A DNA stretch of 64,000 bases from Clostridia bacterium (GTDB lineage: Bacteria > Bacillota > Clostridia > Oscillospirales > Acutalibacteraceae). The notes under the pieces are model-generated. The model worked only from the letters and a program-made list of their open reading frames with translations. It was not told the DNA's origin and made no database searches. Each line of letters opens with the position of its first letter. Position 1 is the first letter of the stretch. The stretch is from the NCBI GenBank assembly GCA_017465085.1, contig JAFTWW010000028.1:1-64000 (forward strand), given 5' to 3'. Made by a program: the position numbers and the translations under genes. Of this stretch, positions 8,879 through 17,060 are shown piece by piece.

Positions 8879-9571
8879 TTAAAACTGTTCACACACAAAA
8901 CTTAGGTATTTTAAGAAAATTTGACCTAAGGTTTCGCCCTCGTTTTTATTCATATCGGTATAGCTTTCAACTGCAGTATCACCCGCATCATCGGAGATGC
9001 GGCGAATTGCCATAAAGGGAATATCGGCCATACTGCAAACCGAGGCAACAGCGGCGGTTTCCATATCGCAGGAAACAGCGCCGAAGGTGTTTTGCAAAAA
9101 CTCTCTATCCTTTTCATTGCTCACAAATCTATCTCCGCAAACCGCAGTACCTACCACGCCCCACAAAAGCTCCTTAGCAAGCCTTAAAAGCTTACTATCG
9201 GCAGAATAGATATACTCCTGCCCAGGCTTCTCGCAGGGCTTATAGCCTATTGCGGTAAGATCAAAATCGTGCTCAAGATATTTATCGGGAAGGCTTATCT
9301 CCCCTCTTCTTACTCCGCTTATTCCGCCCGATAAGCCGTAATTCAAAATCATATCGCACTTATCTGCCAAAAATGCGGCGGCGGTAGCGGCGTTCACCTT
9401 GCCTATACCGCAGTTAAGGCAGATTATTTCATTTCCGCTAAGCTCAAAGGATATAGCCTCTCTGTTATAATAATCATATTTTTGAGGATTATACGGGCTA
9501 ACCTCATTTACAAAGGGGATATATTCATCCCTGTCCGCCACAATAACGCCAATTTTCAAATTCTTACTCAT
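8879..9571 (-). CDS. 5'-methylthioadenosine/S-adenosylhomocysteine nucleosidase family protein
   Basis: The protein belongs to the PNP/UDP family of nucleoside hydrolases, closest in pattern to MTA/SAH nucleosidase (Pfs/MtnN), which releases adenine from SAH and MTA. Seen: N-terminal IGVIVADRDEYIPF, the CGIGKVNAATAAAFL segment, NYGLSGGI (family NTGxAGG), the catalytic-region SCDMETAAVASV (family xEMExxA) and IRRISDDAG (family RxISDxA with the catalytic Asp). Length is 230 residues. The start is the ATG at 9571 rather than the TTG two codons upstream. It is last in the recJ operon. Substrate preference (MTA, SAH, futalosine) is not resolved by sequence. Confidence 0.87.
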   Translation of the reverse strand: MSKNLKIGVIVADRDEYIPFVNEVSPYNPQKYDYYNREAISFELSGNEIICLNCGIGKVNAATAAAFLADKCDMILNYGLSGGISGVRRGEISLPDKYLEHDFDLTAIGYKPCEKPGQEYIYSADSKLLRLAKELLWGVVGTAVCGDRFVSNEKDREFLQNTFGAVSCDMETAAVASVCSMADIPFMAIRRISDDAGDTAVESYTDMNKNEGETLGQIFLKYLSFVCEQF

Positions 9572-9580
9572 ATTCAAATC

Positions 9581-9940
9581 CTACTTTAATTTTTCACCGC
9601 AAACACTGCAATAAACACAATTTTTGGGGATATAGCTCTGACAATGGGGGCAAACCGCTTTATTCTTAGCCTCGCCGATATCATCCCTAAGCTCCTTAAT
9701 TCTCTCGAGCTTTTCGGTAATATCTGCAAAATGGGGTTTTGCCTCATCGGGAATATCATCGCTTTCCTTTAAGAGATTATAATAAATCTCACCGAGAGCC
9801 TTATAATCCTTTTCAATTTTTGAATTAAGAGATGCAATATCAAAGCGTTGCTTTTCGGTTGCAACAACCTCTTCGGTCTTTTTATAGGCAACATCAATTA
9901 CCTCTTTTGCCTTATTTAGCGCATTATCAAGAAAATCCAT
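9581..9940 (-). CDS. Zinc-ribbon protein with helical N-terminus
   Basis: A 119-residue protein of unknown function. Residues 1-90 are charged and predicted helical or coiled-coil (KAKEVIDVAYKKTEEVV and IEKDYKALGEIYYNLLKE); the C-terminus carries a treble-clef style zinc ribbon CPHC...CVYCSVCG with four to five cysteines. Such proteins are widespread in Clostridia and have no assigned role. It sits 3 bases before hemZ's end and 9 bases before the nucleosidase, inside the long recJ operon, so it is co-expressed with them. The zinc-binding inference comes from the cysteine spacing. Confidence 0.8.
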   Translation of the reverse strand: MDFLDNALNKAKEVIDVAYKKTEEVVATEKQRFDIASLNSKIEKDYKALGEIYYNLLKESDDIPDEAKPHFADITEKLERIKELRDDIGEAKNKAVCPHCQSYIPKNCVYCSVCGEKLK

Positions 9941-9943
9941 AGG

Positions 9944-11434
9944 TCAAATTCCTTTCGTTTTATATTTGTTATAGAAATCGTAAACACCCTGTTTTCTTTG
10001 GAGCATATCACCGAATCGGCTTATATACTCATAGGGGTATTTATAATTAAAAATTCGTTCGATGTTATCGCCGCCGGGCTCTCTTAGTTTCGTTACTGCT
10101 GAGGCGCCGCAGGCTAAAATCGTGTGGGTTTCATCCATTATATAAACATTGTAAAGGCATTCAAAGCCTTCCTTGGCATAGCCCACATTTTCAAGGTTGC
10201 CAACCGTTTTGCTCTGCCGATACATATAATAGGGCAAAATATTGTTTTCCCCAAGTCTTTTACGGGCATATTCCACCATTTTAGTAGCCTCTGCCCCCGC
10301 CTTGATATCGGGCAGCTCACCCAAAACGGTTATGGTAGACGCCCTTTTCATAGACAAGGAATGCACCGTAACGCTTTCGGGATCTAACTTTAATATCTCC
10401 TCAACTGTGGCGCAAAAGCTTTCGAAGGTATCCCCTGAAAGACCTGCGATTAGATCGGTATTGATATTATCAAAGCCCATTTCTCTTGCAAGGGCAAAGG
10501 CCTCCCGCATTTGTTTTGCGGTATGCTTTCTGCCTATGTTTTGGAGAACGCTATCATTCATAGTCTGAGGATTTATGCTAATTCTCGTAGCGCCGCTGTT
10601 TTTAATTACTGCTAGTTTTTCTTTAGTTACGGTATCGGGCCTTCCCGCTTCAACGGTAAACTCTCTTATACTACTCATATCAAAGTTTTCTCTTACGGTT
10701 TCCAAAACCCTACCGAGAAGCCCAGCGCTGATGGCGGTGGGTGTTCCTCCGCCCACATAAACGGTTTCAAGCTTTAACCCAATGCTTTTAACTATCTTTG
10801 CCGTTTCAACAAGCTCTTTACAAAGATGCTCTATATAATCGGGTATAAGCTCCCCCGCTTTTTCAACCGAATGGGAAACAAAGGAGCAGTAGTTACACCT
10901 TGTTGGGCAAAATGGAATAGAAACATAAAGGCTAAAGGATTCGGGGCGGGAAAGCTCGATTATTTTCCCCTCGCCTTTATGGGACTGCTCGCAAAGGGAG
11001 ATTTTATTACGGCTTACATAAAGCTCGTTTAAGAATCTTTCCCTTGCTTTTCCCTCGCCTAAAGCAGCAACCGTTCTTGAAAAGAGCCTTGCGGGGCGCA
11101 CGCCAGTTAAAATTCCCCAAGGAGAGCGGTAGCCCGTGAGCTTCGCGAAGCAATCGAAGAGGGTGTTCGCCACCGCTCTTTCGCATTTCTTTTCAAAGCT
11201 TTCTATAGGGGTTTCACTTCTATCAATTATCTGCGAATACTCGGCGTTTTTTTGAAGAAGAGTAAGCTTTGATGTGATTTTTGCGCCATTACTTAACTCC
11301 TCAACCCTGCAAACCGCCGTATTCTCCCCTTCTTCAAAACTATGAAGAATCTCAATTTTTTCAAAGGGAAGAAAAATTCTTATTAACTTTTCGGTTTCGT
11401 AATCAAAACTATGACCTATATTACAAAGCTTCAT
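9944..11434 (-). CDS. hemZ: Oxygen-independent coproporphyrinogen dehydrogenase-like radical SAM protein HemZ
   Basis: HemZ is the radical-SAM paralogue of HemN found in firmicutes. The N-terminal about 165 residues form the HemZ-specific extension (contains GVRPARL). The radical-SAM domain follows, with the cluster motif CPTRCNYC (C176, C180, C183), YVGGGTPTA, and the typical HemN-like NPQTMND and NTDLIAGL motifs. Length, 496 residues, is normal. No other heme genes are in this window, and many anaerobes with hemZ do not make heme, so its reaction here is uncertain. It lies 3 bases after the MBL-fold gene in the recJ operon. Confidence 0.92.
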   Translation of the reverse strand: MKLCNIGHSFDYETEKLIRIFLPFEKIEILHSFEEGENTAVCRVEELSNGAKITSKLTLLQKNAEYSQIIDRSETPIESFEKKCERAVANTLFDCFAKLTGYRSPWGILTGVRPARLFSRTVAALGEGKARERFLNELYVSRNKISLCEQSHKGEGKIIELSRPESFSLYVSIPFCPTRCNYCSFVSHSVEKAGELIPDYIEHLCKELVETAKIVKSIGLKLETVYVGGGTPTAISAGLLGRVLETVRENFDMSSIREFTVEAGRPDTVTKEKLAVIKNSGATRISINPQTMNDSVLQNIGRKHTAKQMREAFALAREMGFDNINTDLIAGLSGDTFESFCATVEEILKLDPESVTVHSLSMKRASTITVLGELPDIKAGAEATKMVEYARKRLGENNILPYYMYRQSKTVGNLENVGYAKEGFECLYNVYIMDETHTILACGASAVTKLREPGGDNIERIFNYKYPYEYISRFGDMLQRKQGVYDFYNKYKTKGI

Positions 11435-11437
11435 AAA

Positions 11438-12046
11438 TTAAAATCCAAATAAATTAAATTCTGCGCCCACCGTAGTTTCGGGGCCGTGGCCCGAGAGCAC
11501 GGGGGTTTCATCGGGGAACAGCTCTCTTATTCTTCTTAGAGAATTAAAAAGCTGAGTCTGATTTCCGCCGTGGAAATCAGAACGGCCTATGCCGCGGCAA
11601 AAGAGGGTATCACCCGTGAAGAGAATACCATCTGTATAGAAACAGGCGCTACCCACGGTATGCCCAGGGGTTTCATAAGCCTTAAAGCTTATATCACCTA
11701 CGCTGAACTCTTCCCCATCCTCCACCGTTAAATCGGCGCTAAAGGGGTTGATATTCACTCTGAAAAGTACCGATTCGTTTACTACGGGGTCTGAAAGGGC
11801 GGGGTTATCCTTATTGCTTATAAGGATTTTAACGCCGTATTTTTCCCTCAATTCCTCGGCGCCGCCGATATGGTCAAAATGGGCGTGGGTTAATATAATA
11901 AGCCTTTCCTTATCACTGTTTTCCTCTAAGAAGGCATCAACCCTTGCATCCTTTACGCCCGGATCGATAACTACAGCCGCCTTTTCGGTACTGAGCAGAT
12001 AGCAGTTTGTGGGACTGCTACCTATAGCTAAAACGGAAATTTTCAT
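11438..12046 (-). CDS. MBL-fold hydrolase (glyoxalase II-like)
   Basis: A metallo-beta-lactamase fold hydrolase of the YqgX/glyoxalase II-like group, 202 residues. The metal site is intact: THAHFDHIGG (H54, H56, D58, H59), the GHTVGS histidine, TGDTLF aspartate and the C-terminal LSGHGPET histidine. Such proteins are usually annotated as hydroxyacylglutathione hydrolase-like, but the true substrate is unknown. The start is the ATG at 12046, which overlaps the dtd stop as ATGA. The frame extends seven codons further into dtd without reason to prefer that. It lies with dtd and rel, the common firmicute order rel-dtd-MBL-hemZ. Confidence 0.92.
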   Translation of the reverse strand: MKISVLAIGSSPTNCYLLSTEKAAVVIDPGVKDARVDAFLEENSDKERLIILTHAHFDHIGGAEELREKYGVKILISNKDNPALSDPVVNESVLFRVNINPFSADLTVEDGEEFSVGDISFKAYETPGHTVGSACFYTDGILFTGDTLFCRGIGRSDFHGGNQTQLFNSLRRIRELFPDETPVLSGHGPETTVGAEFNLFGF

Positions 12047-12510
12047 ATGTTTTCTTTCCTTTTCCAAACATCTGTATCAAGGATTACGGTTACGGGGCCA
12101 TCGTTTATAAGGCTTACCTTCATATCGGCGCCGAAAATTCCCTTTTGCACACCCGAAACTCCGTTTGCTATAAGCTCTTCGCAAAATATATCGTAATATT
12201 CGTTAGCCATTTCGGGCTTCATTGCATTTATAAAAGAGGGGCGGTTGCCCTTTTTGGTATCGGCGGCAAGGGTAAACTGAGAAATGCAAAGTATTTCTCC
12301 GCCGATATCAAGGATGGATTTATTCATCTTATCCTCTTCATCGCAAAAGATACGAAGGTTAGCCACCTTTCTTGCAAGAAGGGATATATCCTCTTTAGTA
12401 TCGCCCTCTAAGGCGCAGAAGAGTATCATATAGCCCTCTTTACAACTACCTACAATATTGCCATCCACCTTAACACAGGCTTCGCTTACGCGCTGAATTA
12501 CCGCTCTCAT
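12043..12510 (-). CDS. dtd: D-aminoacyl-tRNA deacylase
   Basis: DTD removes D-amino acids (and glycine from tRNA-Ala) from mischarged tRNAs, protecting translation. The 155-residue protein is full length with MRAVIQRV at the N-terminus, the SQFT motif at residues 77-80 and GPVT at 138-141 (family Gly-Pro cross-subunit motif), so the active site is complete. Both ends overlap neighbours by ATGA: with rel upstream and with the MBL-fold gene downstream, indicating tight translational coupling within the recJ operon. Confidence 0.97.
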   Translation of the reverse strand: MRAVIQRVSEACVKVDGNIVGSCKEGYMILFCALEGDTKEDISLLARKVANLRIFCDEEDKMNKSILDIGGEILCISQFTLAADTKKGNRPSFINAMKPEMANEYYDIFCEELIANGVSGVQKGIFGADMKVSLINDGPVTVILDTDVWKRKENI

Positions 12511-14696
12511 CTTCCTAACCTTTCAACATGGAATACGCCCGAAACCTTTTCGAGCCTTGCAGTTATACTGCGAAGATGCTCAACGCTTTCGGCGCTTATG
12601 GAAATAATAATGGTGCAGTTGCCATCCTTGGTCTGCTTAGCAGATACAGAATGAAGCGCAACGCGCATATTATTTATAGCGTTCATAACATCAATCAAGA
12701 TGCCCTCGCGGTCAACACCCGTTATCTGCAGGGTGGAAATAAAGCTTTCGGTAACCGCATTTGCCCAGTGGGCAGGAATCCATCTTTCAGGCTCCTGCGC
12801 CTTGGATATATCCTGAGGCACATTACTGCAATCTCGCTTGTGGATAGAAACACCGTGACCTCTTGTGATAAATCCAATGATATCATCCCCAGGAAGCGGA
12901 GCGCAACAGCGGGAAAGCTTAATAAGGCAATTATCAATGCCCTCCACGATAACTCCCTCGGGAGAATGGGTAACCCTCGGCTTAATCTCCTTTACGGGAG
13001 CGGGTTTGTTGGCGGCGGTACGCTTGTTATAATCCTCGCGTACTCTTGGCATTATCTTTGAAAGCAGAAGACCGCCGTAGCCGATAGCCGCAAAGAACTC
13101 TTCACTGTTTGCAAGGCGAAGGCGTTTGGAAAGCTCTGCTACAAACTCTTCAAACTCGGCATCGTTAAGGATAATTCCGCTTCGGCGAAACTCCCCTTCA
13201 ACCATACTTCTTCCCTCTTCGATATTCTCGGCTCTGCGCTCCTTTTTGAACCAGGAGCGGATTTTAGCCTTAGCCTGATTGGTAACAGCAATTTTCATCC
13301 AATCACGGCTGGGGCCGTGCCCTGCCTGATTGGTTGTGAGGATTTCGATAACCTCACCCGTATTCACCACATGGTTGATTGGAACTATCTTACCGTTCAC
13401 CTTGGCTCCCACCATCTTAACGCCAACGGCGGAGTGAATAGCAAAGGCAAAGTCAATTATAGTTGAGCCTACGGGCAGGTTTATTACATCACCCTTTGGG
13501 GTTACGGCAAAAACATCCTCTTGGGATAGATCAACCTTAATGCTTCTTACAAGCTCTGAGACATCACCTGAGGAATCCTGACCGTCAAGTATCTGTCTGA
13601 TCCACGCAAGCCGCTCCTCCATACGCTCATTATTCTTGGAAATGCCCTCTTTATATTTCCAATGGGCAGCAATTCCGTATTCAGCGGTATGGTGCATATC
13701 AAAGGTTCTTATCTGAATTTCAAAGGGTATACCCTCTCTGCCTAGCACCGTGGTATGAAGTGATTGATACATATTAGGCTTTGGGGTGGAGATATAGTCC
13801 TTAAACCTATTGGGAATTGGTCTGAACATATCGTGCATAATACCTAATATATTATAGCAATCCGCCACGGTATCGGTGATAATACGAATGGCATAAACAT
13901 CGTAAATCTCATCAAATTCCTTATCCTGCAGATACATCTTGCGATATATACCGTAAACCGATTTAATGCGGGATTGAAAGGAAAGCTTAACCTCGGGAAG
14001 CTCCTGCGATAATCTTTCCTCTATTCTTTGACGGATATTGCCCAAAAGATTCTCCTTAGCGGAGCTCCTATCCTCTATAAGCCCTATAATCTCATCATAA
14101 GCAATAGGGTCAAGGTGCTTAATTGCAAGGTCCTCAAGCTCTTCCTTAACAGGCCTGATACCTAGGCGGTGGGCTATGGGAGCGTAAATTTCCAGAGTTT
14201 CAAGGGATTTTTCCCTCTGCTTATGCTCGGGCACCGCATCAATAGTTCGCATATTGTGAAGACGATCGGCAAGCTTTATGATAATAACCCTGATATCCTT
14301 ACCCATAGCGATAAGCATTTTTCTCAGACTTTCTGCCTGCTGCTGCTCCTTTGAAGAGAAGGAAAGCTTACCGATTTTTGTAACGCCATCAACCAGCAAG
14401 GCTACCTCGGCGCCAAATTCCTTTTTAACAAAATCAAGGGAGGTTTCGGTATCCTCCACCACATCGTGCAAAAGGGCGGCGGCAACCGATTGACTATCCA
14501 TACCAAGCTTTACGATTATTTTGGCCACGTTAAAGGGGTGGATATAATATTTTTCGTTGGTCCAACGCTTCTGCCCCTCATGAGCGTTAACACAATACTC
14601 ATACGCTTTTTTAATAAGCTCGTAATCGTAGCTGCCGCTCTGAGCTTCCATAAGCTCAAGCAGTTCGTTATAATCTCTGTTTTCTATATCTGTCAA
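12507..14696 (-). CDS. rel: Bifunctional (p)ppGpp synthetase/hydrolase Rel
   Basis: The long RelA/SpoT homologue makes and degrades the stringent-response alarmone (p)ppGpp. Domains in order over 729 residues: HD hydrolase (about 40-190; His53, LLHD at 75-78, ED at 81-82), synthetase (about 230-350, with RFKD and YQSLHTTV), TGS (about 390-455), the zinc-finger-like helical region with SRCCAPLPGDD, and a C-terminal ACT domain (about 650-729). The RFKD motif is the RxKD type found in bifunctional enzymes, and the HD residues are intact, so both activities are expected. The start is TTG at 14696, with AAGGTG 7 bases upstream, directly after the recJ stop. Confidence 0.96.
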   Translation of the reverse strand: MTDIENRDYNELLELMEAQSGSYDYELIKKAYEYCVNAHEGQKRWTNEKYYIHPFNVAKIIVKLGMDSQSVAAALLHDVVEDTETSLDFVKKEFGAEVALLVDGVTKIGKLSFSSKEQQQAESLRKMLIAMGKDIRVIIIKLADRLHNMRTIDAVPEHKQREKSLETLEIYAPIAHRLGIRPVKEELEDLAIKHLDPIAYDEIIGLIEDRSSAKENLLGNIRQRIEERLSQELPEVKLSFQSRIKSVYGIYRKMYLQDKEFDEIYDVYAIRIITDTVADCYNILGIMHDMFRPIPNRFKDYISTPKPNMYQSLHTTVLGREGIPFEIQIRTFDMHHTAEYGIAAHWKYKEGISKNNERMEERLAWIRQILDGQDSSGDVSELVRSIKVDLSQEDVFAVTPKGDVINLPVGSTIIDFAFAIHSAVGVKMVGAKVNGKIVPINHVVNTGEVIEILTTNQAGHGPSRDWMKIAVTNQAKAKIRSWFKKERRAENIEEGRSMVEGEFRRSGIILNDAEFEEFVAELSKRLRLANSEEFFAAIGYGGLLLSKIMPRVREDYNKRTAANKPAPVKEIKPRVTHSPEGVIVEGIDNCLIKLSRCCAPLPGDDIIGFITRGHGVSIHKRDCSNVPQDISKAQEPERWIPAHWANAVTESFISTLQITGVDREGILIDVMNAINNMRVALHSVSAKQTKDGNCTIIISISAESVEHLRSITARLEKVSGVFHVERLGR

Positions 14697-16712
14697 TCAG
14701 TTCACCTTCTTTAATAAAAAATTATACGTTTCGGAATTGGAAAGCTCCGTTTTATTAGCGCCCGAAACGGCATAAAGAACACCGTTCTTTTCGCAAATGA
14801 GCCCTAATTCCAGTAAGGTTTTCAGCGCTATCATAGTTTTAGCATAGCCTGAATTGTTAAGATTTATATATTTTAATCTGTCCAGCTTAACAGGGCCGCT
14901 TAAAATTGTTTTATAAAGTATACCTACCTCGCTTCTATCGGGCAGAGCCGCCTTGGCATCCCCATCATTTCCGCTGAGCAGATTATCGTAATTCTCTATT
15001 TCTCTAAAGAGCCTATCCTCATCGATACCCGAAAGCCTTATAGCCTTAATCTGCACGCTGAGAGTATATTCATCGTGGTATAAATTAGGCTCTAAATTAA
15101 CCGCCAAATCCAAAACATCGCCTTGCTCGAAGCAGAACTGCTCGGGTGTAACGCCGAAAAGAAGTGCCTGAAAGGCATTGCCGTTTTTAGAGAAAAGCAA
15201 GCGCAAGTGCTTACCGTTACCTATGGGTGTGATCTTATCGAGGGTAACGCCCATAAAGGCAAACACGGGGGTAGGATTACCTGCACCAAAGGGCTCAAGG
15301 GCCTTGATTGCAAAGGCCATATCAACACTAAGCCCTGCGGGATTAAGCTTCAAATCTATATTTATACTTGGAGGGGTAAAGGCAAGGGTATTTGCATATT
15401 CGTTAATACTTTTTCTGAACATATCAACGCTACCTGCCGCCACACTTACACCTGCCGCAAGCTCGTGGCCGCCGAATTTAATAAGACTATGTGAGCTAGC
15501 CGAAAGAGCATCGTAAAGATGGAAGCCCTTAAGGCTTCTGCCTGAGCCGTGGCACACGCCATCGCTTTCGGATAACACAAAGGAGGGTTTGCCGTATTTC
15601 TCGGTAATTTTGGATGCGGCTATACCTAAGATACCGCAATGCCAATCCTTACCCGAAACCACGATAACCCTGTTGTGCTGATAGCCGTTCTTTTCAATTA
15701 TTTCACAAGCCTCTGCAGTTACCTTACGCTCTAAGCTTTGCCTTAGGGCGTTATCGTTATCTATTTCGTTGGCAATACCTATGGCCTCCAACATATTAGT
15801 GCACAAAAGCAGTTTTACGGCGCGGGTAGCATCCCCTACTCTGCCTGCCGCATTTATACGGGGAACAATACCGAAGGATATTCTGCCAGAGTTTATGGTG
15901 GTGCGGTCAAATCCGCCAACGCTTATAATGGCGCCAACGCCCACTCTTGCCTTATTCTTAATAGAATTGATACCCGCCTTAACTACGCCGCGGTTTTCGT
16001 TAACAAGGGGCATAACATCGCCTACAGTAGCTATGCTCAATAAATCGGCATATTTATAAAGCAACTGTTCGGGCTCCTTATCATCAATAGCGCAAATAAC
16101 CTTAAAGGCTACCATTGCGCCGCAAACCTCCTTAAAGGTGGAGGGGCAATCTTTTCTGTGGGGATCTACCACAGCCACTGCATCGGGCAATTCCTCGGGG
16201 GGAAGGTGGTGATCGGTAACAACCGTTTCAATGCCTAAGGATTTGGCATAGGCTATCTCCTCTTTACAGGCTATACCGTTATCAACGGTTATAATTACCT
16301 GCGTTCCCTGCGCTTTAAGCTTATCTACGGCAGACCTATTCATACCGTAGCCCTCATCGGCGCGATCGGGTATATAATAGCTTACATTAGCGCCGCGAGA
16401 GGATAAATAATCATACATAATTACGGTGGAAACAACACCGTCACAATCGTAATCGCCATATACCGCTATGGATTTGTTTTCACTAATGGCAGTGTTTATA
16501 AAATCGGCGGCAATACCAATATCAATAAGTTCATCAGGATCACACAAAAGGGGCTCTTCGGAAAGCATAAATTCAAGCTCGGAGGAATCAGTAACTCCGC
16601 GAACACTTGCCACGAGGGCGGTAAAGGGATCAATATCAAACTCCTCTGCCAAGCTTTTTGCCAGTTCCCTATTACTCTCACCTATAATCCATTTTTTGAA
16701 AGCCACCTTCAT
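14697..16712 (-). CDS. recJ: Single-stranded-DNA-specific exonuclease RecJ
   Basis: RecJ is the 5'-3' single-strand exonuclease of recombination and mismatch repair. The 671-residue protein has the DHH phosphoesterase core with DYDCDG (87-92), ITVDNG, and VTDHH (D167, H168, H169), then the DHHA1 region with GGHELAAG, an OB fold (about 450-560) and a C-terminal extension of about 100 residues. The ATG at 16712 is preferred over a GTG one codon upstream; AGGCAGG precedes it. It is the first gene of a run recJ-rel-dtd-MBL-hemZ-zinc ribbon-nucleosidase with overlaps or gaps under 10 bases, read from the promoter at 16755-16783. Confidence 0.96.
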   Translation of the reverse strand: MKVAFKKWIIGESNRELAKSLAEEFDIDPFTALVASVRGVTDSSELEFMLSEEPLLCDPDELIDIGIAADFINTAISENKSIAVYGDYDCDGVVSTVIMYDYLSSRGANVSYYIPDRADEGYGMNRSAVDKLKAQGTQVIITVDNGIACKEEIAYAKSLGIETVVTDHHLPPEELPDAVAVVDPHRKDCPSTFKEVCGAMVAFKVICAIDDKEPEQLLYKYADLLSIATVGDVMPLVNENRGVVKAGINSIKNKARVGVGAIISVGGFDRTTINSGRISFGIVPRINAAGRVGDATRAVKLLLCTNMLEAIGIANEIDNDNALRQSLERKVTAEACEIIEKNGYQHNRVIVVSGKDWHCGILGIAASKITEKYGKPSFVLSESDGVCHGSGRSLKGFHLYDALSASSHSLIKFGGHELAAGVSVAAGSVDMFRKSINEYANTLAFTPPSINIDLKLNPAGLSVDMAFAIKALEPFGAGNPTPVFAFMGVTLDKITPIGNGKHLRLLFSKNGNAFQALLFGVTPEQFCFEQGDVLDLAVNLEPNLYHDEYTLSVQIKAIRLSGIDEDRLFREIENYDNLLSGNDGDAKAALPDRSEVGILYKTILSGPVKLDRLKYINLNNSGYAKTMIALKTLLELGLICEKNGVLYAVSGANKTELSNSETYNFLLKKVN

Positions 16713-16754
16713 CACCTGCCTGAATGTATATCATCAAATATAATTATTCAATAT

Positions 16755-16783
16755 ATTATAACATTTAACTACATTTTTTTCAA
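16755..16783 (-). promoter_or_regulatory. Sigma-A promoter of the recJ-rel operon
   Basis: Minus-strand TTGAAA (16783-16778), 17 bases, perfect TATAAT (16760-16755), about 45 bases upstream of recJ. It lies just past the terminator of the upstream small gene. Confidence 0.8.
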
Positions 16784-16794
16784 TAAAAATATAT

Positions 16795-16826
16795 AAAAAA
16801 TCAGGGCCGATTAAAATCGGCCCTGA
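16795..16826 (-). terminator. Rho-independent terminator after the 49-residue protein gene
   Basis: A perfect 12-bp stem (16801-16812 with 16815-16826, core CAGGGCCGATT) with a very short loop is followed on the minus strand by TTTTTT. It lies 18 bases past the small gene stop. Confidence 0.92.
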
Positions 16827-16844
16827 TAGGAAAATATAAAGCTT

Positions 16845-16994
16845 TTAGTCCTCATCAACAGAGGGAATTTCGCACTCGAGATAATTACCCTTAACGCGAT
16901 TTCTGTTAAGATATAAATCGATTGCGGCAAGAGCGCCGATAACTGCTGTTACGGCAGTTGCAAGAACTGTTACAAACTTTAAGAAGCCTTTCAT
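16845..16994 (-). CDS. Small single-pass membrane protein, unknown function
   Basis: A 49-residue protein I do not recognise. MKGFLKF is followed by one hydrophobic segment rich in Ala, Val and Thr (about residues 7-29), then a short basic patch (LNRNRVKGN) and an acidic tail ending SVDED. It resembles small bitopic proteins with a cytosolic C-terminus, not a cleaved secretory peptide, though a signal-anchor reading is also possible. The ATG at 16994 has AAAGGTGG about 9 bases upstream; a longer frame to 17054 covers the promoter and is rejected. The gene has its own promoter (17026-17054) and terminator, so it is a real single-gene unit. Confidence 0.72.
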   Translation of the reverse strand: MKGFLKFVTVLATAVTAVIGALAAIDLYLNRNRVKGNYLECEIPSVDED

Positions 16995-17025
16995 AATTTG
17001 TGCCACCTTTCTCTTCACTAATACT

Positions 17026-17054
17026 ATTTTAACACATATCTTGCCATAAAACAA
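17026..17054 (-). promoter_or_regulatory. Promoter of the 49-residue protein gene
   Basis: Minus-strand TTGTTT (17054-17049), 17 bases, TAAAAT (17031-17026), about 30 bases upstream of the chosen start. It overlaps the end of the gap after cls. Confidence 0.65.
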
Positions 17055-17060
17055 GAAAAA

